Assembly: GCA_029962745.1 (NCBI GenBank)
Contig: CM057165.1
Location: 4,615,935 to 4,679,934 of the forward strand
DNA: 64,000 nt
DNA from: Echinometra lucunter
Taxonomy: Eukaryota; Echinodermata; Echinoidea; Camarodonta; Echinometridae
Direction of reading: 5' to 3'
The notes under the pieces are model-generated. The model saw nothing but the letters and a program-made list of their open reading frames with translations, did no database searches and had not been told where the DNA came from. Each line of letters opens with the position of its first letter. The first letter of the stretch is position 1. Of the stretch, positions 46,236-57,259 are shown one piece after another. The position numbers and the translations under genes are program-made.

Positions 46236-46640
46236 TTACTTACTGAATTTGTCTTTGTCGAGAATTGATTTGATTGAGTTTGGCAAGTTGTTCCAGTCAA
46301 CAACAGAACGTGGTATAAAAGAAAACTTATAGCAGTTTTTGTTAGTTGCAATCGGAATAAAGCTATTTGTGGTTGAGGTATTACGCAGGTTGCTTTGGGC
46401 CGGGCGCAGGGTGGATCGCAGCGGCACGGCGAGCTGGCCCGACAATGCCTGCTGGAAGATTGACATTCGGTTTGCTTTCCGTCTCTGTTGAAGAGACTCT
46501 ATTTTGAGTGTCTTCTTCATATCAGTTACAGTACATTTTCTTTCATACTTTCCGGTGATAAAACGAACTGCCCTATTCTGGATTTGCTCTAATTTATTGA
46601 TGAGTGTTTGAGTATGCGGATCCCATACTGATGAAACAAA
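46236..46640 (-). pseudogene. Fragment of LINE reverse transcriptase C terminus
   Basis: Open frame with SSVWDPHTQTLINKLEQIQN, RAVRFITGKYER, SLQQRRKANRMSIFQQAL and SFIPRSVVDWNNLPNSI. These are the conserved blocks after the RT palm in many non-LTR elements. It begins and ends abruptly and is nested in the DNA transposon. Confidence 0.85.
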
Positions 46641-47373
46641 ATCCTTTTTTTTTTTACTTCACATTTCTTTCAAATCATGAAGCCAATAGGCAATGATTTG
46701 CCAATGTGCAAGTCTGTGATAAGACTCTTCTTATATATTTTTTCAAGTACTCTCTAACTTAAGAGTAAGACAAGAGTCTAACTTACAATTTCATCATGAT
46801 CATGTTCATGATCATGTTTATTTTTTCTTACCCAATTCCAAACTAGCTTTAACAGTTAAGGAAGCTATAAGTGATTTTATTCGGATATTATACAAATAGA
46901 TTTAATTTGCTTCCATCAGTCAGTTGTTAGTCATGTTAGTGCGACCTCCGACATCGTGCGCGAGTTCACCCTCACCCACTGTTCCAATTGTAAATGCAGG
47001 CTTACAACGTTGGGGACATAATGTCTTTTTAATGAAAGATTGTACCCATGTAAGATTGTACCCAAGAATAATGGTTGGATTTCATTTTTTTTTAGGGGGG
47101 GGGGGGTTCGAAGAAATTCACTGCAAATCTATATTAATTTCTCTATTATAAAATAGTTTCCGGTTTTATTCTGAGTAAAGTTTTCAGTTACTTACCTCTA
47201 CAATATAGTCCAGCTTGTCAAAGGAATCTGATTATCAGATTTGTGAAAGGGACATGCAAACTTAAATGTTTTAATGCTGATATCAATTACGAGCCATGAA
47301 TAATTTCATGAAATATTAGCATTTTATAGAAATTGTTTACGTGAATTTTTTGTAAAAATTATACAATTCTTTT

Positions 47374-47796
47374 TTGAAGGATATGTTTCCTCTCGTTGAA
47401 CTTGATTACAATTTGATTCAATTCAATTCAATTCCATTTAGCCCATCATTAAAACAGACAATTACAGAAATTTTGATGTATTTAGGTCTTGTTTCAAGGA
47501 TAAAATTCATGCAAATGAGGAAAGAGACTGAGCGCTTAACTAAGTACCTGCATCTTGTTCTTCTTTCCAGCTTGTTCTTGAATAAGGGATTTGTCATGAC
47601 ATCTTCACCATCTTCAGAACAGCAAGGTCTGTGGCCCAGACTGTATACATGTAAAGATAGTGAGAATACAGAACCTGCTGCTCCTGCTGCTTCTAGTGAC
47701 AGTACCTCGGCCCACTGTGTAGTGACTAGTGAAGTCAAATTTTCTGACAGCAGGAATGACAGTGATACTGAAGAACGTTTTGTGGGGCATGAGTGA
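47374..47796 (+). CDS. Unrecognised open frame in the DNA transposon
   Basis: 140 codons; the last 66, from a Met at 47,599, are the more coding-like: Ser-, Asp- and Glu-rich with SSPSSEQQGLWPRLYTCKD and SRNDSDTEERFVGHE. A polypyrimidine stretch and AG (ttcttctttccag, to 47,572) lie just upstream, and GAAG|gttagg just after the stop. It could be the N-terminal remnant of a transposase, a captured host exon or chance. It is the only non-LINE coding candidate in the element. Confidence 0.3.
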   Translation: MKDMFPLVELDYNLIQFNSIPFSPSLKQTITEILMYLGLVSRIKFMQMRKETERLTKYLHLVLLSSLFLNKGFVMTSSPSSEQQGLWPRLYTCKDSENTEPAAPAASSDSTSAHCVVTSEVKFSDSRNDSDTEERFVGHE

Positions 47797-47879
47797 ATCA
47801 GATGTTGAAGGTTAGGACTTGTAGAAGAGCTACTTGTCAAGCTCACTAGTCATAAAACCTAAAGGCTCGCTGTCCAGAA

Positions 47880-48115
47880 ACAAGGGGGGGGGGCACTGAT
47901 TACGAAGTCATTATTCAAGTTCCGCTGTTCATAATGACAGATGAGGGGTTCACTTTTCATATAATTCACATCAAGGGTCATGCTTTCTAGGCTTATATAA
48001 TATTTAAACGGTTGGCCTAAATTTGGTAAGGTGAATCAAAAAAGAAAAATAATATTAAGCTTTGAAAGTTGAGGGGGGGGGGGAGGAGACAATCTCCGGG
48101 GATCGCCGCCTAGAT
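47880..48115 (-). mobile_element. Copy of the 'ggcggcgatcc' element
   Basis: Reverse orientation relative to 31,867-32,225: 'ggggatcgccgcctag' at its right end, G-run, 'aaagctt' and 'ggttggcctaaattt' correspond to blocks there. Nested in the 6.1-kb transposon. Confidence 0.6.
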
Positions 48116-48229
48116 TGATATTCATGCTTAAGATGAAGACTTCGTGGTTTGAAATTTGGGACCAAGTTATTTTGATTCATCTGTGCTGGAATCCAAAATT
48201 TGCCATCTTTCTGTCTTCATTGTATTATC

Positions 48230-48785
48230 CCCGGGGGGGGGGGGGCACTCAGTATATAATGCGTGGTGGGTATGTGCTGCGGAGAAGACCCCCATTTTTA
48301 CACTCAAATTTCCGTTCCAAAGCATAGCATTTTCATCTTATTGAGAAAAAGAACAAAGAAAGTCGTTCTAAAGCATGGCATTTTCTTCTTATCGAGAAAA
48401 AAGAAGACAGAAATCTGTTCCAAAGCTTCACATATTTCATTGCGCCGTTCCGGCCGCATTGAGCCGCTACGATGAGCTGCATTTTTGGTGAAAAGCGGCC
48501 CGCAGAGCGCTGTCCGACCATCGCCTCTGCGCAAGCGCACCCGGCGCCCGTGCCGCCGGGCTAGCTGCATGCACGTATGCCCGTTCCATAGGGGTACATA
48601 CGCACTCACACACAGGCGAACCGTTCCAAAGACCCCTGTTTTCACAAACATTTGTAGTTCCAAAGCCCGTTCCGAAGACCCTCCTTTTCACAATAAGCCC
48701 GTTCCAAAGCCCCCGTTTTTTTGTCTCACCCGCGGCACATACCTACCACTTTGGGAGTCGAGTACCCCCCCCCCCCGGGGGGTAT
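48230..48785. mobile_element. Poly-G-ended hairpin MITE with 'gttccaaagc' repeats
   Basis: Left end CCCCGGGGGG...CACTCAG, then 'gtgggtatgtgctgcgg'; right end 'ccgcggcacatacctaccac', 'gactccc'-type sequence and CCCCGGGG, forming an imperfect inverted repeat. The interior has about ten copies of 'cgttccaaag' and a GC-rich core (48,440-48,570). No coding role; overlapping long frames arise from the repeat. Confidence 0.75.
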
Positions 48786-48876
48786 TATCTTCAGATCATT
48801 AACATATTTTTATTTCTTTTTGAAAGAAAACAAAATGTGCCTGAAGTTTTGTTACTTGTTTCATAGCACATGTGCA

Positions 48877-49104
48877 TGGCCGTACACAGTGGCGGGGGGC
48901 TGCCCCTAACCCCCCCCCCCCCCCCAATTGAAAACTTACATTTTTATTGAAAATTTTCACATAATTCACCAAAAGTGTGCACCAAATCCTTCAATTACAC
49001 TTTAAAAATTGCATAAGCACCCTCATGACCAGCTCGGTCGCTTTGCTCCCTTGCTTTTGAGTTTGAGTTGTCCCCTCAGGAAAAATTTCCATGTACGGTC
49101 CTGG
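48877..49104. mobile_element. 228-bp element with 9-bp target duplication
   Basis: ACATGTGCA flanks it at 48,868-48,876 and 49,105-49,113. Ends TGGCCGTACA and (complement) CCAGGACCGTACA are roughly inverted. Contains a poly-C run and 'gctcggtcgctttgctccc'. Nested in the 6.1-kb transposon. Confidence 0.7.
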
Positions 49105-49976
49105 ACATGTGCACTCTACCATAAAAGCAATATGCCAGAAATCAACTATTAATATTAATTATTCAGTCTCTGTAGAGAGAATAGCAGAAACCATGTTTTA
49201 TAGAAGGATTTCATCTGTGTCCTGTGCTATAAGCAGAACATCTTTGTCAGCTTTTAGGTTTCATGTTGGAGACTGAATGTACAAAATGTATTGTTTTATA
49301 TGGTGTCCTTTTGTTTTCGTTGTATCACAGGAACTCTTACATATCTTACTAAAGCTACTTTTTAATCTAATTATACATTAATTGCATTTCGTTTAAATTT
49401 CATGAAGTTTCATTTTACTGTGTAATGCAAATGAATATTTGTAATGATACTGATTTATTTGAACATAAATAAATCCCCCCAAAAACCTAAATAAGAAATT
49501 CCCTTTCATATGTCAGACTGCAGAGTGAGTTTTAAAGAAGTATTGAAGTTTTGGACATGTGCAAGAGTGAAAAAGTGACTGAATACATTTTTTTTTTAAT
49601 TTAATGATCTGTTGGTGTTGCACCTTTTGTAGACTGTGTGTATAAAAAGGTAATATTCTATTAAACTTCTGAGCTCCATGAGAGAATAGTGATTTTAAAG
49701 TCTGTAAATCAAAATTTTAACTTCTGAGCTTTGTGAGAGAATAGTAATGTTATGGTTTGCAGATCGGAATTTGAATTTATGAGCTCTATGAGAGAATAGT
49801 GATTTGATATCTTATAAGTTTGCAGATCAGAATGGATAATCAAGCCCCCCCCCCCCCCCCCCCGCCCCGAAATGGCAGTTCAAAGGAACCACCGGAGACC
49901 ATGGAATGTACGTGTGTTAATTAATTAGGTTTGAATTGATAGTTTTTAAGGTAACAATTATGGTTATGTGTAACAG
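49105..49976. other. Transposon interior; three-fold short repeat
   Basis: No gene. 'gagctc(c)atgagagaatagt' or similar occurs three times (49,670, 49,728, 49,779), spaced about 50-60 bp, followed by a poly-C run at 49,844-49,863. Confidence 0.6.
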
Positions 49977-49979
49977 TTA

Positions 49980-50639
49980 AGGGGGTTTCACATCAGGCCT
50001 GCGTTGAGTTACAATTGTTGCATACCAAGTATGCAGAAATAGGCTCTGTAGTGTGTACTCTGGAAAAAAAAATATATATGTTGCTGCGTGCAGGATGGAC
50101 ATTGAAAAACCTTTTGCAAGAGTGAGGAGACGTATGGATTTTTTGTTGGAATGGTGTAGGGTAGCGTACACTTGCATAGGCAATCTGTATAATACAGCGT
50201 TGCGTAGACTGGCGTAGGAATGGTGGGCAGTTGCGTAGACTTGTGTAGAAATTGTGTTCCAGTTCAAGTTAAAATACATGTCATGTATCTCTGCGTATTG
50301 TTACATGGGGTGGTGTATGCACAGTGTAGGGTCATGTAAGCTCTGAGTAGTCACTACGCAACTTTAGGCAAGGCCTGGTGTGAAAGGGGATTTCACACCG
50401 GGCCTTGCTGGGTAAGGGCTACGACAATCTTAGTACATGGCCCTACACAGTGCCTACACCATTGTGCATAACGGCACACTGCGGGATACATAGGGGTGTG
50501 CAAGATGGACCCCATGAATTCATTTTTTGGGGGGGGGGGGCGTACTCCCAGTGCAGAGTAATGGAACACTGTTTCTACGTAAGTGTACACAGCGCATTTT
50601 AGCGTAATCTACGCAGACCTAATGACTTGTGAAACCCCT
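49980..50639. mobile_element. TTA-flanked MITE, apparently two units head to head
   Basis: Left end AGGGGGTTTCACATCAGGCC, right end (complement) AGGGGTTTCACAAGTC, with TTA on both sides (49,977-49,979 and 50,640-50,642). A third copy of the same terminus forms the centre: 'ggcctggtgtgaaaggggat' meeting 'ttcacaccgggcc' (50,372-50,405). This gives two units joined at one shared end. TTA duplication suits a PIF/Harbinger-type mover (inference). Confidence 0.7.
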
Positions 50640-51530
50640 TTAGGATTTTTGGTTCGGTTCAGGGGTTAGGATTAGGGCTTCAGCGGGTTAGGGTAGTGTT
50701 TTGGGTTAGAAGGGCCGATAAGTTGCACAGATGTTCGCATTGTGTTATAAGCTTCGCACCGGCTTCACACGTCGGTTATGTGGAGGTGCATTAGCTAGAC
50801 AGCATACACAAAGCTGATAACGTGGGACTGAAATATTAAATCCCGAGCTAAATTTAAAAAAAATGCACGCTCAGTTTTGCTTCATAAGACAGCTTTACCA
50901 CTTGATTGAAATACTAATGAAGTTCTAATTCTAGTTTTTTTTCGTAAAGTTGCCTAAAATGCCTGTTTTCATGGAATAATTTCGACGGAGGAAATGCCTT
51001 CTCTCCGCGAAAGTCCGTCGACCTCTTCACTCTCGGAGGGGAGCCAATCAGGTGCACGCGTTCGCGGCGAACATAAAATATTGTCATATTCGTCAAAAAT
51101 TAACTCTGCAAGGCAATGATTTATTCGTTCACCTGACCCGTTCATAGAATATATCGAAATGACTTTATTTGTATCTGAAAGAGGAAAATTTTCTCTTTTA
51201 CCTCATGCCTCTTTCATCTTGCTCTCGGATTATAACACTGGTCTATTTTGCCCTCGTATTAAAGTGAAAAATATGCATATTTTATGTTGTCTTTATTCTT
51301 TATTAACCATACTTTGCATATCATATACTTCAAATCGATCATCGTATTTCGAAAGAGCAACTCTTCAGCTTTCAGACGATATATAACATAACGTAATTTA
51401 CTCTTTCCATCACGCTTTACGGGGACGTTCAAAATTAGGTTTCATGGCTCATTACGTATTCATGTCAGCGAGGGCCATGCATACGCGTACGATAAATAAG
51501 ACGACTTTTCTGTGCGTTGCGTTCTGACTG

Positions 51531-51978
51531 GCATTGATCTCATCATCTCCATCTCAACCTCATCACCCGCCCCTCCCCCCCCCCCCCCACTCTTGAACGT
51601 ATCAACAACGTTCAAGCCCTGGCTTCTATCGTAGCGATTGAGCATCCTTTGTTTTGATATACAGTTGACGGCTTTGGATTCCATTTAAAACTGGGTGTCT
51701 TTCATCCATAAATTAAATGAGAGTTTTGCTCGCGTATTTGCACATTATCCAGATTCAGAATAAAAAACAGCAGATTCTTTTTTCAAGTCTCTTAAACCGA
51801 ATAAAGATATTGGAAATCAAATTTTGTACACTGTTGCTTTTGTGAAATCAGACTTCTTGAGACATTTAGGGGAGGTTCTCTTTTTTCAGCTGTGTACAAC
51901 ATTGAAAGGCTTTTACTGCATTGCAAGTTTAGTCGTCAACGCGCCAGACTTCCGTGATACACTCGGAGCACGGCTAAA
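51531..51978 (+). promoter_or_regulatory. Promoter and 5' UTR region of gene A
   Basis: Closely matches 63,334-63,777 in front of the second gene copy. It includes the poly-C run at 51,573-51,589, 'atacagttgacggctttgg' and 'gttctcttttttcagctgtg'. An open frame in copy B (63,515-63,781) is frameshifted here, so this is untranslated. The 6.1-kb transposon ends at its left border, only 445 bp before the ATG, and must have separated the gene from sequence that lies upstream in copy B. No certain TATA box. Confidence 0.5.
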
Positions 51979-54900
51979 ATGAAACCAGTCAATTTCAGAA
52001 AGTCGGGCATTTTTTTATTTATTGAAATGGTGAGTACTCTCAATAGCAGTAAGTTCTATTTACATTTCTACCTTGAAATCTTTTATTCAAATAGAAACAT
52101 GAAATACATGCTTCAGTGAATCTGAATTAATTCTGATTTTAAATTTAGAGTCTCTTATTCATCGAAAGAAATCGATGGATAGAAAGACGAAGTCAGTAAA
52201 AAAGAAAGGGAGGGAGAGAAGTAAAATATTTCATGCTATTTCATATGAAATACTTATGAAAAATGCATAGATTATGATTCTTGATGTAGTCATAGAATTT
52301 TAAATTCTGAAGTATTTTTTAATCTAGTCATTTATGAATTTTCATGGACTATAATCATGAACTACTGAAAAATGAGTTTTTAGTTTGATGTTTTCTTTTT
52401 GACCATAGGAGAAGCACCGGAATTTACATCAGATGTTCATATTGAGCATCGTAATATATTTGTTCTTTGGTATGTACGGTATTAATACTCAGTATCTTAC
52501 TTAACTCCTTCTACAAAGACTTTATGATTTCACTTTGATAAACAAATGATAAAGCACATCAGAAATAGATCCCATAAGCATCTACAATTCCTTTAGATTT
52601 AGAAACTATATCGTTCCTGCTAGACTCCCTTGTAAACGGATGAATGAACGCTGTACATGCTATACAACCCATGCAAGGCAGACTTCCAATTAAATCATGC
52701 AGAATAGTATTGTCATGTAATTACGAGTGATCCCAGTCAAGCTTCTTAATTCACTGATGTTTCTGCAGAGTGATTCAGTTTAGAAAGATTCAAAACTGAT
52801 AAAGAGTAATAGTTTAAAAGCAGACTTATGCAGTAATTAGCACAGACTGTGAACTACATGTATCTTTTCATCAGCATATTAGGTCTCGTTGAAAAATTCA
52901 AATGTTAACGATGCTCATAAATATTTCATTTGTATGTGTACTTGAATTTGCATTTGCATTTGTATTCGTATTGTTATAAATATATATAAACATGTTGCAA
53001 ATGCATTGGTGATTTGATTTGTTTTGATCCGTTCTATTCACAGCCTTCATGCAGTCATTGGATGTCAGTGAGGCATCTTCTTGTACGGATGGGCTAGGCT
53101 TGAATTACGCCTTACCAATGTTCCATGAGTGCAAGGAGAAACTACATCCCAATGGTAGCATGGTACAGACCATCCCGAAACTCATCCCATATTCATCAAA
53201 GCAAGCTGCTTGCCCAACAAGGAAGAGCAAACTAGGAATACCACCTGGATACAGAGTGTGCGGATTTCGTGGTAATCCATTGATCTCAACAAAATATGTT
53301 TGCTTTTTTATCATTTGTTTCTTTGTTTGTTTTGATTCAGAAATGTTTCATTAACATTTTTCGGTTGAGGTACATGGGCTATAGAAAATATTTGAAATAA
53401 TTGAAAGGCAAATAAGACTGATTGGTGGCTATACCGTGACTTCTAGGTTGTTGTCATAGCGACAAGTCACGCAAGATATAGCCCATTCAACGATAGTCAT
53501 TATGAAATTATTAATGATTAGGATTTTCTCTCAAAGATGGAGAGTTGTGAATTATTTCATCACTCATTCTTTGATTATATTTTTGAGAAACTTTAATGGA
53601 CGATCTTTATACTTACTTAGCGACAAGTCATGCAAGGTATAGCCCATTCAACGATAGTCATTATGAAAGTATTAATGATTCAGATTTTTTCTCAAGACGT
53701 AGAATAGTCAATTATTTCATCATCCATTCATTGAGTTCAATCTTTTGTAGAAATTTTAATGGACGATCTATGCTCACGTTCAAACAAAAAATCGATGTCT
53801 AGTCGACGTTGCTAATAATAACAGGGACAGCGACATTAAAGTTCGAATAAATTGCACCAAATTATGGCATGAGAATAATCAATATTAATGTCGATTCTTG
53901 GCTCATTTTTCCATTCTACTTTGTTAACCTTTCCTTATTCAAAATCGATTTTCCTAATTTATAAGAATACCGCAAAAGTTTACATAAATCGTGTATCTAA
54001 ATGGATGTGAAGTTTACCACTAAAAATCTATGACGAAGTGTTTACTTTCTTGTGGTTACCACGCAGGCGATGAGTTGATTATTCATTACAAAACAGACGT
54101 ATCATCAGCTTTAAGATATTATTTTGTCATTATTGATATCATTATATTTATCATTTTTATTATTATCGTCATAATCATCATCATTATTATCGTTATTATT
54201 TTATTATTCTATTTCATTATCATTATTTCCGTTTATAAAATTACCGTTATTTTTTCTTCTTTTTATAATTCGGTGTGCATTCTTAAAACATTAATACAGT
54301 TGTCTATAGGAAATATTAAAACTGCACTCAACATGTTGATTAAATACTGCAGTCTGTCACTTGCTTTCTTTTTTTCTCTCTCTCTCTCTCTCTCTCCGTC
54401 TGTCTTTCTTTCGTTTTCTTCTTTCTTTTATTTTTTTTGGTTGTTTCTCTTTCTATCATCTCAATTTTCTCTCCGAATATATCATTTCCCTATTTGATCA
54501 CTTTAATCATTTATTACTTATTTACCAGCTACCCTCTTTCCCACACGTTTTCATGTTTATGAAATTAATTTCATGCTTGAAAGTATATTAGTTGTAGGCA
54601 CTCACGCTTTCTTACAGCCACAGCCCAATAGAGTAGATATTTATGGTACTGCTGGAATGAATACGTGAGTAAGTGAATCTATGAAAAGAATCAATGAATG
54701 TCTATGCAATCAATGAGCGAGTAATGATTGAATTTATTAATAAATTACTTATTTAATATTTGCGTGTCAGCCCGTATGCTGAATTGCATTTACAATTAGT
54801 ATTAATAACAAGGAAAAACAACTGATTGCAAGATGGCTTATAATTCAGTGATTAAAGCAATATACGCCATGTCGTGCCCTACTGGAGCCGAATTGGCAAA

Positions 54901-57093
54901 ACTCTGTAATAAAGGGCTCTTGCTTACAGTGCTGAAGAGCGCCACCAACTGAGACAACTGCTAACAACAGTTTCCACATTTGCGTCACTGATTAAAAGTT
55001 TTTTTAGAGGAGGATAGGGTTTGCAAAAGTGCCAAAACATTGAAAAACAATGAATGTCCACATTTCGTCGTTTTTAGGTAGTCGTGCGCACTTTAGAAGT
55101 GCACATTAGTACCCTTTTTTCTTGTCTTACATAAACAATCATATTTTAAAATTTCTCCTGCACATATCCTTCATTTGCAGAATCAGCTGCAACCGGTGAT
55201 TTATTCACCTCATCTACTTCAGAATCAAAGTCAACGATGTCTTTAACGTCACCGACATCGACATCCTACCTGACGGGCACGACTGGTAAGGAGCAATTTG
55301 ATTGTCAAGCTGCATAATCTTTTTCCTCTATTCCTTTTCCTTGCCATTTCTAACGCGCACCCCCCTCTCTCTTTCTCTATCCCTCCCCCCTGACGCTCCC
55401 CCTTTCACTCTTCCCCTCTTTCTTTTGAGAATGCTTCCATAAATTCTATTTTGCCGAAAATACTTGTACAAGGGCTGAGAAAAAAAAACCTGAGATCAGT
55501 AATGAAATTCTTTCGCCATTATTTCAGGCTATACTTCCTTTTACTCATTTCAACATAAAGAATCGGTCGCCCAAAGTACACCTGAAGGTGGTGATACGTC
55601 AGTCTTGTCTATCACGAATCAGATGTCGACGACCACTGTAGGACGTACAGAGCGAATGACATTGTATCATACGACCACTCTCGGTAAGTATTCTTGCACA
55701 GATTGCCCCCCCCCCCCCTCTATAATTCTTTTCTCTGCCATTTCTTCGTTCCCTCTCTTTTCCATCTTTTGCTATTCACTTTATTTCAATTTTCTCGTTC
55801 GTGTACATATATCTATTTCTGCTAATCCATCTTTTACCTTGTTCTTTACCTTGATTCAAATAAGTAAGATAAATGGTTCTATTACTGTTAAGGTGCGTAC
55901 ACTGTTGTAAAACGTGTAACACCCACTGAAACATACTACTTTAGTCTCGGTCAGATTACAGATGCAACCAACTTACGGCAACCCCCATCAACCAAAAGCT
56001 GCAAACACTAACGCCAAGGTCAAGATATCTTGTTTTGGGGATCAGCTGCTGATCGGCTGTTAACAGGATGCTGAATGTCTTGCAATTCAGCTAAAGTTTT
56101 GGAAATATTCCCTGCATGTTTTTCAAAAATTTGATTTATTTGATATTAAAAACTAGTTGCGAATAAGCGGCTAATTTCATTCGCAAGGCTACAAATGAGG
56201 CCTTTGATGGGAGTTCATTTTCTGATGGCACTTTCAGCTCAAGGTTGTTATGTGTGTCGGTTCAATAACGTAGGATGGAGCGATTGCAAGCCTACTGATA
56301 TTAAGCTAAGCTATGTAGTCCATTCCTGAAGGTTTTGGTAGTTTCTGGCACTTCACTTTGTGTATCAAATTTGATTCTCATGATTTTTGTAAATTTCTTG
56401 GGAGTCAGATATTGACCATTTCTAAAATTTTGTACGTAACGTATATTGCTTACTTTTTACTTTAATAAAGCTTACTACTCGTTTGAGGGGAACGCTACGG
56501 ACATTTCCGGTAACAACCGTGACGGAACCCCGGTCGGCAGCGTTTCTTACTCCGAAGGCATATGCGGTCAGGCCGCGTCCTTCAAAGGCAATTCCAAAAT
56601 CAGTGTCGAGGCCTTTTCCCATTATGAGTGGGGCTTGGAGTTCACTGTCAGTGTCTGGTTTAATCGCACCGGCCAGTGGGGGAATTACCAAGGCATCGTC
56701 AATAATGGATATGACACTACTGGGAGCTGGGAGATCAGGATGGGTAGGGAGGACAACGGTCAGATGCTCGGTGGTGGCGTTATTACAACCACTTCTGCAG
56801 AAACCTGGGACTACATACATCTTTTCGCTCCGCAAAACACATGGAATCACGTGGCAATGACCTACGATGGGTCTGCATTGCTCTACTACCTAAACGGGCA
56901 CCAGCAGACATTGACCAACCAGAACTGTTGTACCGGTCCCATCCTCATACGCGACACACCGGTTACAATTGGCCAGTCAGGAGAGGGGAAGGATAATGAG
57001 TATTTCTATGGCTTGATTGACGAGGTCAAGATATTTGGCCGAGTCCTCAGTGCTGCTGAGGTTCAGAATATGGCCTACAATCCATGCCTTTAA
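51979..57093 (+). CDS. Secreted or membrane-anchored LamG-like domain protein, six exons (gene A)
   Basis: Coding exons: 51,979-52,029; 52,409-52,469; 53,044-53,271; 55,181-55,285; 55,528-55,683; 56,471-57,093 (stop TAA). All junctions have AG/GT, donors are gtgagt, gtatgt, gtaatc, gtaagg and gtaagt, and phases agree (0,1,1,1,1), giving 407 residues. The N terminus has a hydrophobic core MFILSIVIYLFFAF (residues about 27-40), a signal peptide or signal anchor. Exon 3 has four Cys in an unrecognised domain. Exons 4-5 are a Ser/Thr-rich stalk (STSESKSTMSLTSPTSTSYL), likely O-glycosylated. Exon 6 is a LamG-like jelly-roll (about residues 200-405): YYSFEGNATDISGNNRDG, FTVSVWFNRTGQWGNYQGIV, WNHVAMTYDGSALLYYLNG and YFYGLIDEVKIFGRVLSAAE. 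Such domains bind glycans or proteins outside the cell. The first exon and promoter are duplicated at 63,778. An inner start (MFILS) is also possible. Confidence 0.88.
53453..53770 (+). repeat. Two-copy ~165-bp direct repeat in intron 3
   Basis: 'agcgacaagtca.gcaag.tatagcccattcaacgatagtcattatgaaa' through 'aaactttaatggacgatct' occurs at 53,457-53,606 and 53,620-53,770. No open frame is shared. Located in the third intron of gene A. Confidence 0.9.
54110..54445 (+). repeat. ATT-rich and CT-rich simple sequence in intron 3
   Basis: 54,110-54,240 is ATT/ATC simple sequence and 54,365-54,445 is (CT)n/(TTTCT)n. The long frame read here (54,030-54,497) is a low-complexity artefact. Confidence 0.9.
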
Positions 57094-57251
57094 ACCACAT
57101 AGGTCGATATGATTGAAGTGCTTGTTATTGTCGAAGTGTAGAATAGGAAGTCTCCTCAAAGGGATTTTATCATTTAGTACTTTTTTTCCAGATTTTCTAA
57201 AATTTTCATAGTGACATTGCATGTTATGAAAATTCATTTAGTATGCAAAAC

Positions 57252-57257
57252 AAATAA
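57252..57257 (+). terminator. Poly(A) signal of gene A, probable
   Basis: AATAAA 159 bases after the stop codon, in an AT-rich 3' region. It is the first canonical hexamer downstream. Confidence 0.5.
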
Positions 57258-57259
57258 AA

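Larger units (their letters stand above)
45445..51530. mobile_element. 6.1-kb DNA transposon with GCAT target duplication
   Basis: The ends are inverted: CAGTCAGACCGCAACGC at the left and CAGTCAGAACGCAACGC (minus strand) at the right. Similarity continues inward in patches ('tttatcgtacg' at about 45,490 and 51,490; 'ttcagtcccac' at about 46,011 and 50,830; 'gtcgac' blocks), so the imperfect TIRs may reach about 600 bp. GCAT occurs at 45,441-45,444 and 51,531-51,534, and the paralogous locus has a single GCAT (63,334-63,337) with nothing inserted. No recognisable transposase is present. A 4-bp target duplication is known in several superfamilies (for example Sola, Chapaev, Ginger, Academ), so the superfamily is left open. 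Confidence 0.88.

Noticed and set aside
47418..47846. 142-codon minus-strand frame in the DNA transposon
   Set aside because: Ser-rich shadow of the plus-strand candidate; no splice or start support.
48304..48802. Overlapping frames of 105-119 codons on both strands
   Set aside because: They read through the 'gttccaaagc' MITE; Arg-rich composition comes from its GC-rich core.
54030..54497. 155-codon frame in intron 3 of gene A
   Set aside because: Ile/Phe/Ser low-complexity reading of ATT and CT repeats.
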